From assembly GCF_900220995.1 (NCBI RefSeq), contig NZ_OBQF01000007.1, forward strand, positions 62,001-126,000: a stretch of DNA of 64,000 bases. Direction: 5' to 3'. Below are positions 1-7,816 of this stretch, in pieces (positions within the stretch are counted from its first letter, which is position 1; each line of letters opens with the position of its first letter). The stretch comes from Salinicoccus kekensis (lineage in GTDB: Bacteria > Bacillota > Bacilli > Staphylococcales > Salinicoccaceae). The notes below the pieces were generated by a model that saw only the letters and a program-made list of their open reading frames with translations, was not told where the DNA came from and did no database searches. The position numbers and the translations under genes are program-made.

Positions 1-484
1 TGAGCACTATATCGTAATCCATCGCGAACGTCTTCAGGAGCAGGCTGGTCTTCCTGGAGGCCAGAAGCTCTGACGGGTTCGGGGGAATCGGACCGGAAGT
101 CATGATCTCGAGGTTTTCAATATTCGTCTCCTTGACGACATCCGCTGCAGGCATATCATTGATGATCACGGTCGACAGGCCGCGCTGATTGGTCGCTTCG
201 AATGTGTAATGCGTCGTCGGACGGCGGAGGTCGGCATCGATCAGCAGCGTGCGTTTGCCCGACTGTGCGTAGGCGACCGCCACATTGGCTGCCATCGTGG
301 ACTTGCCGGCACCGGGGGAAGCTGAAGTGAAGAGCACTGTCTTTATTTCGGTATCAACGCTTGAGTACATGATGTTCGTTCTGATTGTACGGAATTGTTC
401 ACTGATCGGTGATTTCGGTTGTTTTTCGACTATGAGTTCTCTCGGTCCTGATGAGTAAGTATGTTTTTTATTTTTGCCAAACAT
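1..484 (-). CDS. capB: CapB-type tyrosine kinase (BY-kinase), 3' part outside window
   Basis: The first 161 codons are present and the gene runs off the left edge. Seen: Walker A SASPGAGKST at about residues 54-63 and the BY-kinase Walker A' LIDADLRRP at about 81-89, preceded by the region with SEQFRTIRTNI (about 28-38) typical of this family. Start ATG at 484 follows an AGGAAGG ribosome site. The family autophosphorylates a C-terminal tyrosine cluster (not in the window) and, with its membrane activator CapA, controls polymerisation or export of capsular or exopolysaccharide. The activator gene lies immediately upstream on the same strand, 15 bp away, so the two are co-transcribed. Family is clear; which polysaccharide it serves cannot be told from here. 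Confidence 0.93.
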   Translation of the reverse strand, partial: MFGKNKKHTYSSGPRELIVEKQPKSPISEQFRTIRTNIMYSSVDTEIKTVLFTSASPGAGKSTMAANVAVAYAQSGKRTLLIDADLRRPTTHYTFEATNQRGLSTVIINDMPAADVVKETNIENLEIMTSGPIPPNPSELLASRKTSLLLKTFAMDYDIVL

Positions 485-499
485 GATTCAGTATCCTTC

Positions 500-1174
500 C
501 TACTTTTCGAATTTCGCGATCGTACCCAGTACAGGCAGATCCAGATGCTTCTCAATCTCTTCTTCGGTCGTGATACGTTTATCGAGGAACGCCCTTAAAA
601 ATGCGATACCCACGCCAAGCAATGCGCCCAAAATCAGACCGATCGCAATATTGACCAGCGGCTGCGGTGATACAGGTGATGGATCTTCACCCATATCCGC
701 TTCTGCGAGAATGGAGACGTTGTCCACATTCATGACGTCGGTGATCCTGTCCTGGAACACCAGGCCGACTTCATTGGCGATGATTTCCGCGTTCTCCGGA
801 TTTTCATCACTGACGGTCACTGTAATGACCTGCGACTGGTCCTGGTTGTTCACTGTAATCTGATTGGCCAGTGCACCTGTTGTCTGCTCCAGCCCCAGAT
901 TATCCACGACATCATCCAGCACCGTCGGGCTCAGGATGATGTCCCTATATGTATTGATCAACTGCAGACTTGCCTGTATGTCCTGATTGTTCACAGTATC
1001 TGCATTTTCCGACTGGCTGACCAGTATTTGCGTATTTGCTTCATATTGCGGTGTCATCAAAAGTGCTGTCGCAAAGGCGGCAATTGCTCCGAACAGCAGC
1101 ATCAGACTGATGATCATCCACAGGTTCTTCTTGATGACTTCCAGAATATCCTCCAAGTTCAACGTCTCTTCCAT
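500..1174 (-). CDS. capA: CapA/Wzz-type polysaccharide chain-length protein, kinase activator
   Basis: 224 residues with the Wzz layout: a short cytoplasmic N-terminus, a membrane segment at about 19-40, an extracytoplasmic coiled region, then a Pro-containing second membrane segment at about 170-195 and a short cytoplasmic tail ending KFEK. In Firmicutes this tail activates the partner BY-kinase encoded next door. The start is taken as ATG at 1174, because GGAGG lies 5 bases ahead of it; an in-frame TTG at 1186 has no better site. First gene of the capAB transcript, divergent from the LCP gene across an AT-rich regulatory region. Confidence 0.9.
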   Translation of the reverse strand: MEETLNLEDILEVIKKNLWMIISLMLLFGAIAAFATALLMTPQYEANTQILVSQSENADTVNNQDIQASLQLINTYRDIILSPTVLDDVVDNLGLEQTTGALANQITVNNQDQSQVITVTVSDENPENAEIIANEVGLVFQDRITDVMNVDNVSILAEADMGEDPSPVSPQPLVNIAIGLILGALLGVGIAFLRAFLDKRITTEEEIEKHLDLPVLGTIAKFEK

Positions 1175-1541
1175 AAAGACCTCCAAAATTATATGTATAC
1201 TTTTTTAATTAATGCTTAAGTTTATACTATATCATTAAATCATGTATTTGAGGATAGTATATTTAAATATTAACAATGCTTTTACAATTTTACGGGACTT
1301 CCCGCTTTACTTATATCTCGGTTTCGTGATATGTTGTTCCGTCAATATTTCAAGCCGTGTCATCCCTGTTACATTATAGATGTTCACTTTATTGGTAGAA
1401 ATTATATCTATAGATTGTAATTGCATCCAAAAGATTATAAAATAAATGATTGGTATACTCAATGTAAGCATTCATACTGTATTATAATTTATAATACACA
1501 TTATGTCATTCCCGATAAAATTCATTTAAAGAAGGTTAATC
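1175..1541. promoter_or_regulatory. divergent promoter region capAB / LCP gene with 21-bp palindrome
   Basis: This 367-bp AT-rich gap between divergent genes holds no credible ORF. It contains a 21-bp palindrome at 1479-1499 with arms TGTATTATAA and TTATAATACA around a central T, ending 42 bp before the LCP start codon. In such AT-rich DNA a chance palindrome is possible, but both arms match over all 10 positions. Promoter hexamers could not be assigned with confidence. Confidence 0.45.
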
Positions 1542-3002
1542 ATGAAAAAATTCCTTATTATTCTGTTCTCTGTGCTCCTCGTCATCCTTATCGGTGTCGG
1601 CGTGTACATCTACAGCGTCTTCAACACTTTCGAGCAGGGGGTGTCGGATTCCTACGAGGCGACGGACCGTGAACGTTCGGAGCTCAGAATCGACGAGGTC
1701 GACCCGAACCTCGACAGCTTCACCGTGCTGATCCTCGGTGTCGATGAGTCCGAGACGCGGAGTGAAAGCGAAGATCTGGATACCGGTGATTTCCGCACGG
1801 ATACGGTCATCCTCGCAACGTTCGACAAGGATGAGGACGATGTGAAGCTCGTCAGCATCCCGAGGGATACGCTCACGTACTTCCCGGATGAAAACTACTA
1901 TGATAAAATTACACACGCACACCGGAACGGCGGGCCTGAGAGTTCGATGCTCGCAGTGGAGAGCCTGTTGAACGTGCCGGTCGACTACTATGTCCGCGTC
2001 AGCATGCCGGCGGTCGTCGATGTCGTGGATGCGCTCGGCGGCGTCGAGTTCGATGTGCCGTTCGATATGGAGTCGCCGACTTCCATCGACCGGGGCACGA
2101 TCGAGGTCGAGGAAGGCGAACAGATACTGGACGGTGAAGAGGCGCTCGCGGTCGTCCGGAACCGGGACGTCGACACGGACCTCGGCCGCGGCAACCGCCA
2201 GCTCGAGATGGTCCAGGCGATCATGCAGAGGGCGAAATCCACAGGTGCACTGACGAAGATCGATGATCTGATTGAAGTCGTCGCAGAAAACGTGCGGCAT
2301 GATATGACATCTGAGACCGTCCGTGACCTTGCGACCTACTACGCTTTCAACTCGATCGAGTTCGACAATACACAGGTCGTCGGCACCGATTTCTGGTATC
2401 AACCGAACGGCGCCTATTTTTATCTCGCGGATCCGGAGCACCTACTTGCGATCTCCAACACCCTCCGGGAAATACTCGACCTCGAACCGACCGAGCCGAA
2501 TGATCTGATCAACCTGCGTCTCCACGGCATTTACGAGCCTTATCAGTATCTGGATGACTACCTCCTTGAGGAGTTCACGCCAGAGACCGCGCATGCGGCG
2601 CATTCGGATGATTATGAGAATCCGTACGGCGACGGCTTCGACATCCCTGAATTCGACCATGAGGACCTCGGCGTCGAAGGCGAGGATGATCTGGAAGAGG
2701 AAAACGAAAATGGCAATGGTGATAACGGCAACGGCAATGGCAACAACGGCAATGGCGAAGATTTCCAGCAGGTGCCGGTCGAGCCGGAGTACAACGAACC
2801 TTACGAGGAGCCTGCATACGAAGAACCGGTATACAATGAGCCGGCGTATGAAGAGCCGAATTACAATGATCCGGGTTATAATGAGAACGAAGGATTCAAC
2901 GAGCCTGCTGTGGACGAGTTCAACCAGGGGTATAATGATGACTACATCGAACCGGACCCTTACCATAATCAAAATGCAGCACCCGCAGAAGGTTATTACT
3001 GA
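1542..3002 (+). CDS. LytR-CpsA-Psr (LCP) family cell-wall polymer ligase with long Tyr/Pro/Asn tail
   Basis: 486 residues. One membrane segment at about 4-26 anchors an extracellular LCP domain (VLILGVDESETR near 62, RTDTVILATFD near 84, VSIPRDT near 106, RNRDVDTDLGRGNRQ near 207), with the conserved Arg and Asp residues of the active site. LCP enzymes transfer teichoic acid or capsule precursors to peptidoglycan; the divergent capAB genes suggest capsule or exopolysaccharide attachment. Odd: about 110 residues after the domain form a low-complexity tail, first Glu/Asn/Gly-rich (repeated GNGN), then repeats of the form EEPxYNEP with about 16 tyrosines. This tail is not needed by the family and looks like a wall-spanning spacer. 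Start ATG at 1542 follows AAAGAAGG. Confidence 0.9.
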   Translation: MKKFLIILFSVLLVILIGVGVYIYSVFNTFEQGVSDSYEATDRERSELRIDEVDPNLDSFTVLILGVDESETRSESEDLDTGDFRTDTVILATFDKDEDDVKLVSIPRDTLTYFPDENYYDKITHAHRNGGPESSMLAVESLLNVPVDYYVRVSMPAVVDVVDALGGVEFDVPFDMESPTSIDRGTIEVEEGEQILDGEEALAVVRNRDVDTDLGRGNRQLEMVQAIMQRAKSTGALTKIDDLIEVVAENVRHDMTSETVRDLATYYAFNSIEFDNTQVVGTDFWYQPNGAYFYLADPEHLLAISNTLREILDLEPTEPNDLINLRLHGIYEPYQYLDDYLLEEFTPETAHAAHSDDYENPYGDGFDIPEFDHEDLGVEGEDDLEEENENGNGDNGNGNGNNGNGEDFQQVPVEPEYNEPYEEPAYEEPVYNEPAYEEPNYNDPGYNENEGFNEPAVDEFNQGYNDDYIEPDPYHNQNAAPAEGYY

Positions 3003-3022
3003 TCATTCGAGGAGGTTGTACC

Positions 3023-3490
3023 ATGAGGAAGACTTATGACAAGGAGACGAACATCAACGAGATGTTCGACTTCCTGGAAGCGCAGATCAAAGACGGCCTG
3101 AAGCCGAAGATCGAAGATTCGTACCACTACTACAACCACACGCACAAGGAGTACTACTTATCCATCAGGGGCTACTTCAGCGAGGCACTGACGGATCCAG
3201 AAGTGGATGCGGCATGTTATATCATCGCCCTGCCGCAGATTTTCAACCAGGTGGATATATTCGAACTGATCCACCCGATCGAATGGGTGCGGAATGAGGA
3301 CGGACGCTTAAGTGATGCGTTCAAGAACCTGAAACCGCATTACCAGTACATCGCCTTAGCCGCGGCCGAGGCGTCGAACATCCGCTTCAACACACAGCCG
3401 GCACTCTCACTCGGCCTTGAATACTGGAGCATCGAGCATCTTAAGATATTCTGGCAGTTCACGGCCATCCGGCGCAAAAATCAAATGTAG
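3023..3490 (+). CDS. DUF2538-like conserved protein
   Basis: 155 residues, soluble, no signal peptide or membrane segment. It resembles the staphylococcal DUF2538 family along its length (N-terminal KTYDKETNINEMFDFLE, central DAACYIIALPQIFN, C-terminal W-rich IEHLKIFWQFTAIRRK). Function unknown. It follows the LCP gene by 20 bp with its own GAGGAGG site and is followed 8 bp later by the acetyltransferase, so the three probably form one transcript. Confidence 0.75.
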   Translation: MRKTYDKETNINEMFDFLEAQIKDGLKPKIEDSYHYYNHTHKEYYLSIRGYFSEALTDPEVDAACYIIALPQIFNQVDIFELIHPIEWVRNEDGRLSDAFKNLKPHYQYIALAAAEASNIRFNTQPALSLGLEYWSIEHLKIFWQFTAIRRKNQM

Positions 3491-3498
3491 GTGATGTT

Positions 3499-3927
3499 AT
3501 GGAAATAAAGACAGCAGACACAAAAGAATTATACGACCGTTGCCTCGACATACGCATGAAAGTGTTCGTCGAGGAGCAGGATGTCCCGGCCGACATTGAA
3601 GTCGATGAGCATGAGGACATATGCACGCATTTCGTGCTTTTCGATGATTCCGGGGATGCGGTCGGCACGGTCAGGTACCGTCCGCTCGAAGACGGCATGA
3701 TCAAGATCGAAAGGATGGCTGTTCTGAAGCCGCACCGCGGCAGGGGCTACGGCTATGACCTGATGGAAGGCGTGCACCGCCACGCAAAGGAAGCGGGCTA
3801 TAAGAGAGCCAAGCTCGGTGCCCAGGTCCACGCGATACCCTTCTATGAGAAGCTCGGCTATTCTGTCGCCTCGGATGAGTTCGATGATGCCGGAATCCCG
3901 CATAAATATATGATACGTGAATTATGA
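3499..3927 (+). CDS. GNAT-family N-acetyltransferase (YjcF-like)
   Basis: 142 residues covering a whole GNAT fold: N-terminal RMKVFVEEQDVP, central strand with MIKIERMAVLK, the acetyl-CoA pyrophosphate loop HRGRGYGYDLM (Q/RxxGxG/A type) at about 75-85, and the C-terminal YEKLGY motif near 115. This subfamily acts on unknown small molecules. It is last in the LCP-DUF2538-GNAT run and is followed by a terminator at 3936. Confidence 0.88.
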   Translation: MEIKTADTKELYDRCLDIRMKVFVEEQDVPADIEVDEHEDICTHFVLFDDSGDAVGTVRYRPLEDGMIKIERMAVLKPHRGRGYGYDLMEGVHRHAKEAGYKRAKLGAQVHAIPFYEKLGYSVASDEFDDAGIPHKYMIREL

Positions 3928-3935
3928 TGAAGACC

Positions 3936-3993
3936 GGGACCCCGCTTGGGTGCCCGGTTTTTATTTACAAAAAAAAGACCCCAATGGGTCTCT
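3936..3993. terminator. two back-to-back terminators between convergent GNAT and marR genes
   Basis: On the + strand the stem ACCGGGACCC / GGGTGCCCGGT is followed by TTTTTATTT and ends the GNAT transcript. Just beyond, on the - strand, AGACCCATTGGGGTCT followed by eight T ends the marR transcript. Confidence 0.85.
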
Positions 3994-3999
3994 GCACAA

Positions 4000-4416
4000 T
4001 CAACGATGGATTTTTTCAAGGATTTGAGTCAGGTTTTTCACTTCGTCCTTAGACAAGTCTTTCAGCAGGTCATCCGTGATCTCGCATATCTCATCATGGA
4101 GATCGTCGATCAGGCGGAGGCCTTTGTCGCTGATCTTCAGATAGAATGCGCGCAGATCTTCACGGCTCTGTGTCTTGCTGATGAGATCGTTGTCGGCCAT
4201 CCTCTGGATGGCGCGCGAAATGGCCGTCTGCTCCTTCTTCATCCTCGTTATCAGTTGTTTTTGTGTGATATTGGGCTCTTCTGCAATGATTTCAAGCATA
4301 TAGACCTGCTCCCGCGATATGCGGCCGTCCTTCGTCTCAAAAGACGTCATATGGTCGACTTTGGCATTCAATAAGAATATATGTCTGCAGACATGCCGTG
4401 TATTGACATCGCTCAT
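4000..4416 (-). CDS. MarR-family transcriptional regulator
   Basis: 138 residues with the winged-helix core NITQKQLITRMKKEQTAISRAIQRMADNDLI (about 49-80) and wing SREDLRAFYLKIS. MarR proteins are dimeric repressors released by small ligands. The gene is monocistronic, convergent with the GNAT gene. Start ATG at 4416 follows AGGGTGG. A palindrome in its own promoter suggests autoregulation; no obvious target gene is adjacent. Confidence 0.88.
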   Translation of the reverse strand: MSDVNTRHVCRHIFLLNAKVDHMTSFETKDGRISREQVYMLEIIAEEPNITQKQLITRMKKEQTAISRAIQRMADNDLISKTQSREDLRAFYLKISDKGLRLIDDLHDEICEITDDLLKDLSKDEVKNLTQILEKIHR

Positions 4417-4450
4417 TTATACCACCCTGTTTCTATATTAGGATAATTTC

Positions 4451-4479
4451 ATTATACACTGAAATATTTAGTGCACAAC
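4451..4479 (-). promoter_or_regulatory. marR promoter with palindromic operator candidate
   Basis: Read on the - strand, a perfect TATAAT lies at 4456-4451. The spacer just upstream (4457-4473) is an imperfect palindrome, CACT at one end and AGTG at the other around an AAATATTT core. A regulator bound there would cover the promoter. Confidence 0.5.
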
Positions 4480-4587
4480 GTTTATCCGCAAAATATTACG
4501 AATAACTCACAAACAATTTACAATAAAATCCCGGGCATTTCACTATGATTTAATACCCTGCCGGGCGCCTTTCTCTTTGGGCCGGCA

Positions 4588-6153
4588 TCACTCCGCTGCC
4601 CGTTCGAGTGCGAGCAGATTTGCGAGAATTTCCGTGCGTAGACTGACGAGCTCCGGATGCTCATACATCGCCCTCACCTTCGTATCCCGGACAAGCCCCG
4701 ATTCCTCAGGGATTCCTCGGGTCACGAACATCGTGAATGCCACGGCATAGTCCTCTTTCGGATTCACCGCCTGGTACGGCACGTGGAAGTCGGTGATGTT
4801 GTTCGCAAAGAACGCATCCCGCTCAGCCTGTGATTTATAGCGGTTCTCGAGCCATTCCTCGCCGTAGCCGTCCCAGAACCTGCTGATGTAGTCATGCATC
4901 AGCGCATCCTCTTCAAGGCAGTCGAGCGACGTCACCGGATTGCACTCATCCGTGAAATCCTCTGCCGGCAGCGAGTGGATGTGTGCGAATTCATGGATGT
5001 GCGTCCTGTAGCGCGCGGCTTTGTGACCGTTGTCCCTGAAGTCCATCGCGAGTATCGTCTCGGCCTCGCTGATGTCGACATAGGCGAGCGTGTTCCCCTC
5101 CCCGTCTGAAAACAGCCTGAAGATGTCGATCTGATCCGTGTACTCATCCGGGAACAGCGCCTCGAACTCATCGTAATAGCCGAGGTAGTCCTCCGCCTCA
5201 CCCGGCAGCTCCCGAACCTCTTCAATCAGCTCGGGTTCACCGCCGTCCACCGCGTAATCCTGGTACGTCCGCTGCGGCCGGTTCTCGAAGAAGACGTAAG
5301 GCTCCTGTGAAATGTCGATGTATTCGCCGAGCTCTTCCAGGTAGGCATCACCGAGGGCTGAGCATTCTTCGACCGTGCCGCAGTCCGGGTGGTCCACCGG
5401 CTGCTGCCAGTCGATGTCCGCCTCCCGGGTCTCGGGTGCGGAGAACCATTCGAAGAAGCTCATGATGAGGAAGATCAGGAGTGCCAGGCCGGTTGCGAAG
5501 ATGACGAGCTGTGCGAGGAGCTTTGCGGGCTTTTTGAACGTCCCCTCATCCACCGGGTCTTTATTCTGCAGCCGGTTCGTGATGAGCGGCACGCCGCCGA
5601 TTTTGACGTCAAGCAGCGCCTTGTGGATCTCGCGGAGGTGAATGTGGTACAGCGGGAGCCCGTCCGTTTCTTCAATCGGGATGATCACGTCATCCGGATG
5701 GGTCGGTGCGAGCCTGTATTCCCCGGCGGTGACGATGATGAGCGGGATGTCGTTGTTGTGGGCGTAACTCCTTAAATATCTGAAGTCCCTTTCATTGATG
5801 TCGGTCGTGATGATGAAGGCGCCGAAGTCCCGGAAGAACTTGTCGTTCCGCCTGTGGAGCCGCGCGCTCTCGAACACGTTCGAGAACGCGTGGATGCCGT
5901 CTTCGGTCAGTATGCCGAACGGCGCCGGCACTTTCTCGATGTACTCGGTGTTCACCGCATCGCGTCTGAGCGATTCCCGGTGGTTCTTCGTGAGCGTCTG
6001 CTCCTCACTGCTCAAATTCGTGTGGAGATGGATATCGTGTTCCGAATAACGCCCGAGGAGCCGCGCGATGACATGGCCGCCGACCATCGAGAACTGCTTA
6101 TCGGTCCGCCTCATCTGGTTTTTATATGTGCCGCCGGCCACGAGTATGTTCAC
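4588..6153 (-). CDS. membrane-anchored putative zinc metalloprotease with cytoplasmic N-terminal domain
   Basis: 521 residues, no family recognised. Seen: about 210 cytoplasmic residues beginning MNILVAGGTY with alternating hydrophobic strands (FGAFIITTD, IPLIIVTAG) like a Rossmann-type domain; one membrane segment at about 213-237; then an acidic extracellular domain. That domain holds HEFAH at 387-391, an HExxH zincin signature, and EDYAVAF at about 467, placed where a third zinc-ligand Glu could lie. Two cysteine pairs (PDCGTVEEC, DECNPVTSLDC) could form disulfides. GTG start at 6153 after GGGAGGGGAG. Protease activity is inference from the motif only. Single gene between marR and comK. 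Confidence 0.6.
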   Translation of the reverse strand: MNILVAGGTYKNQMRRTDKQFSMVGGHVIARLLGRYSEHDIHLHTNLSSEEQTLTKNHRESLRRDAVNTEYIEKVPAPFGILTEDGIHAFSNVFESARLHRRNDKFFRDFGAFIITTDINERDFRYLRSYAHNNDIPLIIVTAGEYRLAPTHPDDVIIPIEETDGLPLYHIHLREIHKALLDVKIGGVPLITNRLQNKDPVDEGTFKKPAKLLAQLVIFATGLALLIFLIMSFFEWFSAPETREADIDWQQPVDHPDCGTVEECSALGDAYLEELGEYIDISQEPYVFFENRPQRTYQDYAVDGGEPELIEEVRELPGEAEDYLGYYDEFEALFPDEYTDQIDIFRLFSDGEGNTLAYVDISEAETILAMDFRDNGHKAARYRTHIHEFAHIHSLPAEDFTDECNPVTSLDCLEEDALMHDYISRFWDGYGEEWLENRYKSQAERDAFFANNITDFHVPYQAVNPKEDYAVAFTMFVTRGIPEESGLVRDTKVRAMYEHPELVSLRTEILANLLALERAAE

Positions 6154-6217
6154 GCTGCTCCCCTCCCTACTTCAATTATGCTAGAGATTCCGTAATTTTA
6201 AAAGAGAATTGTTCAAA

Positions 6218-6724
6218 TCATTCGAACTTTCCCTGTGCCGTGAAATAAAGTTCCGGGTGCCGCCTGATCTTCTGGACTTTATCGAGCACCGCCAGTGTCT
6301 TTTCGTACTGCTTTTCGCAGAATTTCGTATCGACATCGACATCCTTGAACGTCCCGTCGCTGAAGTGGATCCGGGTCGCGCGGCCGCTTTCTGTCTTCGG
6401 TGCACTGAAGCACAGGAGGCTGTCGGCGTTCAGCCAGAGGGCGTTTTTATGTACGCTCGATGTGAGCGGGAACATCACGAAGTTCGTGTGCTCGTCGATG
6501 ATGATCGGGCCGAGCCGGTGGATGCCGTGGACGTATTTCAGGTGGTCGCGCCGCGCTTTTAAGTTTGTGCCGTACTGGTGGATCAGCAGCCGGTCGAGCC
6601 ATGCGTCCGTCGTGAGCGTGGAAGGTTCGTGCCGGTCGGGATAGACTGCCTGGGAGAGGTGCTCCCGGTGGTATAGCGGTTCCAGATACTTGATGTCGTG
6701 CAGCAGATAAGCGAATGTTTTCAA
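6218..6724 (-). CDS. comK: ComK-like competence transcription factor
   Basis: 168 residues from a TTG start at 6724, chosen because AAAGGGG lies 8 bases upstream; the longer ATG-initiated frame lacks a site. Family features: GTNLKARRDHLKYVHGIHRLGPIIIDEHTNFVMFPLTSS, the conserved KxPIxIxxxxxxxFPTxS core of ComK (in pieces: LGPIIIDEHTNFVMFPLTSS), then ALWLNADSL and IHFSDGTFKDVDVD. ComK activates late competence genes by binding AAAAN5TTTT boxes. It is divergent from a SigH/ComX-like sigma gene, with which ComK cooperates in staphylococci. Expression may be limited by the weak TTG start. Confidence 0.85.
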   Translation of the reverse strand: MKTFAYLLHDIKYLEPLYHREHLSQAVYPDRHEPSTLTTDAWLDRLLIHQYGTNLKARRDHLKYVHGIHRLGPIIIDEHTNFVMFPLTSSVHKNALWLNADSLLCFSAPKTESGRATRIHFSDGTFKDVDVDTKFCEKQYEKTLAVLDKVQKIRRHPELYFTAQGKFE

Positions 6725-6953
6725 ATGCCGTACCCCTTTGATGTGTATTTTGTCAAACGTGTTTGATAAGTTTATTATACAATAACTTACGGTTATATTA
6801 CATATATTTAACATTGATAACTTGATGTTAACTTTAAATGCGGGTTAGGGGTGTTTTTTAACGTGTTTTGGTGTTTTTTATTTGCGGCTTGACGGTGTAG
6901 AGTGAGGGCATCCGGAAAACCATGATTTATCGGTAAATCGATTGGAACAGTGT
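6725..6953. promoter_or_regulatory. comK / sigma-factor divergent control region
   Basis: On the - strand a TATAAT at 6779-6774 is a plausible comK -10. Between it and comK lies TCAAAC-GT-GTTTGA (6753-6766), an inverted repeat with 6-bp arms placed around the expected start of transcription, a position suited to repression. On the + side no clear housekeeping promoter for the sigma gene was seen; GT-rich DNA (6840-6890) fills the space. Confidence 0.5.
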
Positions 6954-7463
6954 ATGGAAAAACCAGATTTGAGTGCGGAAGCTTTGGTCGAGGCGAAGAT
7001 ACGGCAGTACGAGCCGATGGTTCATGCCGTCATGAATAAACTGAACATCCTCTATGATAAGGACGATTTCCTGCAGATCGGGCGCATTGCGGTATTCCAG
7101 GCGCTTGCGAGCTATGATCCGGCACGTGCGCGCGAGGCGACGGAGTCGCAGTTCGTCTACACCCGGATCTATCAGCGGCTGATCGATGAGATACGGAAGT
7201 GCGTGCGGGTGTCGAAGGGGCTTGAGCTCACCGAGTGGCTTGAAGATGACGGTGTGTGTGCGGTGCGGGAATCGTATGTGGATCTGTTGAATGCGGAGCT
7301 GGTTGATTTGCTGGATGCGCGCGAGATGAAGTGGTTGGAGTTGATGACGGACGGCTATTCGACTGCGGAGATTGCGCGGATACTTGGCGTCAGTATATCG
7401 ACCGTCAAGGCGGTGCGCGTGAAAGTGCGGGCGAAAGTGAGGAAATTTGTCGGCGGCATGTAA
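6954..7463 (+). CDS. sigH: SigH/ComX-like alternative sigma factor
   Basis: 169 residues. Region 2 is at about 15-75 (LYDKDDFLQIGRIAVFQALASYDPARA, then FVYTRIYQRLIDEIRK) and a region 4 helix-turn-helix at the C-terminus (TDGYSTAEIARILGVSISTVKAVRVKVRAKVRKF). It lacks regions 1 and 3, the size and layout of the small staphylococcal SigH that drives late competence genes. Start ATG at 6954; a TTG at 6942 is possible and neither has a strong ribosome site, so translation may be weak. Adjacent to divergent comK, and upstream of yet another gene whose leader is shared with coiA. Confidence 0.8.
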   Translation: MEKPDLSAEALVEAKIRQYEPMVHAVMNKLNILYDKDDFLQIGRIAVFQALASYDPARAREATESQFVYTRIYQRLIDEIRKCVRVSKGLELTEWLEDDGVCAVRESYVDLLNAELVDLLDAREMKWLELMTDGYSTAEIARILGVSISTVKAVRVKVRAKVRKFVGGM

Positions 7464-7480
7464 ATATTCGTGCTTATATG

Positions 7481-7509
7481 GTTACATTTATATGATTTTC
7501 TTGTATAAT
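7481..7509 (+). promoter_or_regulatory. promoter of the YkvS-like gene
   Basis: GTTACA (7481-7486), a 17-bp spacer and a perfect TATAAT (7504-7509), 31 bp ahead of the start codon. Confidence 0.55.
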
Positions 7510-7539
7510 ATATCTCAATGATTGTAGGAGGTTTATTCA

Positions 7540-7743
7540 ATGGCAGATGAGAAAGAAGTGGAAATCATTCCGGCAAACGTCGGCGACATCGTGGCGTTCA
7601 ACGATATGAAAGGCAAAGTCGAGAAGGTGAATGAAAACTCGGTGATAGTCGACATCACAATCAATGATGATTTTGACGAACACGAAATGTTTGAAAAAAC
7701 AGTCGTTAACCATAAACGCTACAAGATCATATCAGATTCCTAA
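7540..7743 (+). CDS. YkvS-like DUF2187 protein
   Basis: 67-residue protein with a KOW-like beta fold (VGDIVAFNDMKGKVEKVNENSVIVDI), typical of the DUF2187/YkvS family of Firmicutes; function unknown. Strong TAGGAGG site and its own promoter. Ends at a strong terminator. Confidence 0.85.
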   Translation: MADEKEVEIIPANVGDIVAFNDMKGKVEKVNENSVIVDITINDDFDEHEMFEKTVVNHKRYKIISDS

Positions 7744-7754
7744 GTTTTATGGAG

Positions 7755-7788
7755 ACCCCCGTTCCGGTGATGGAATGGGGGGTTTTTG
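7755..7788 (+). terminator. terminator after the YkvS-like gene
   Basis: Stem ACCCCCGTTCC / GGAATGGGGGGT around GGTGAT followed by TTTTTGTTTTT. Confidence 0.85.
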
Positions 7789-7816
7789 TTTTTGGTTGGG
7801 GCTGCGGGTCAGCGGG

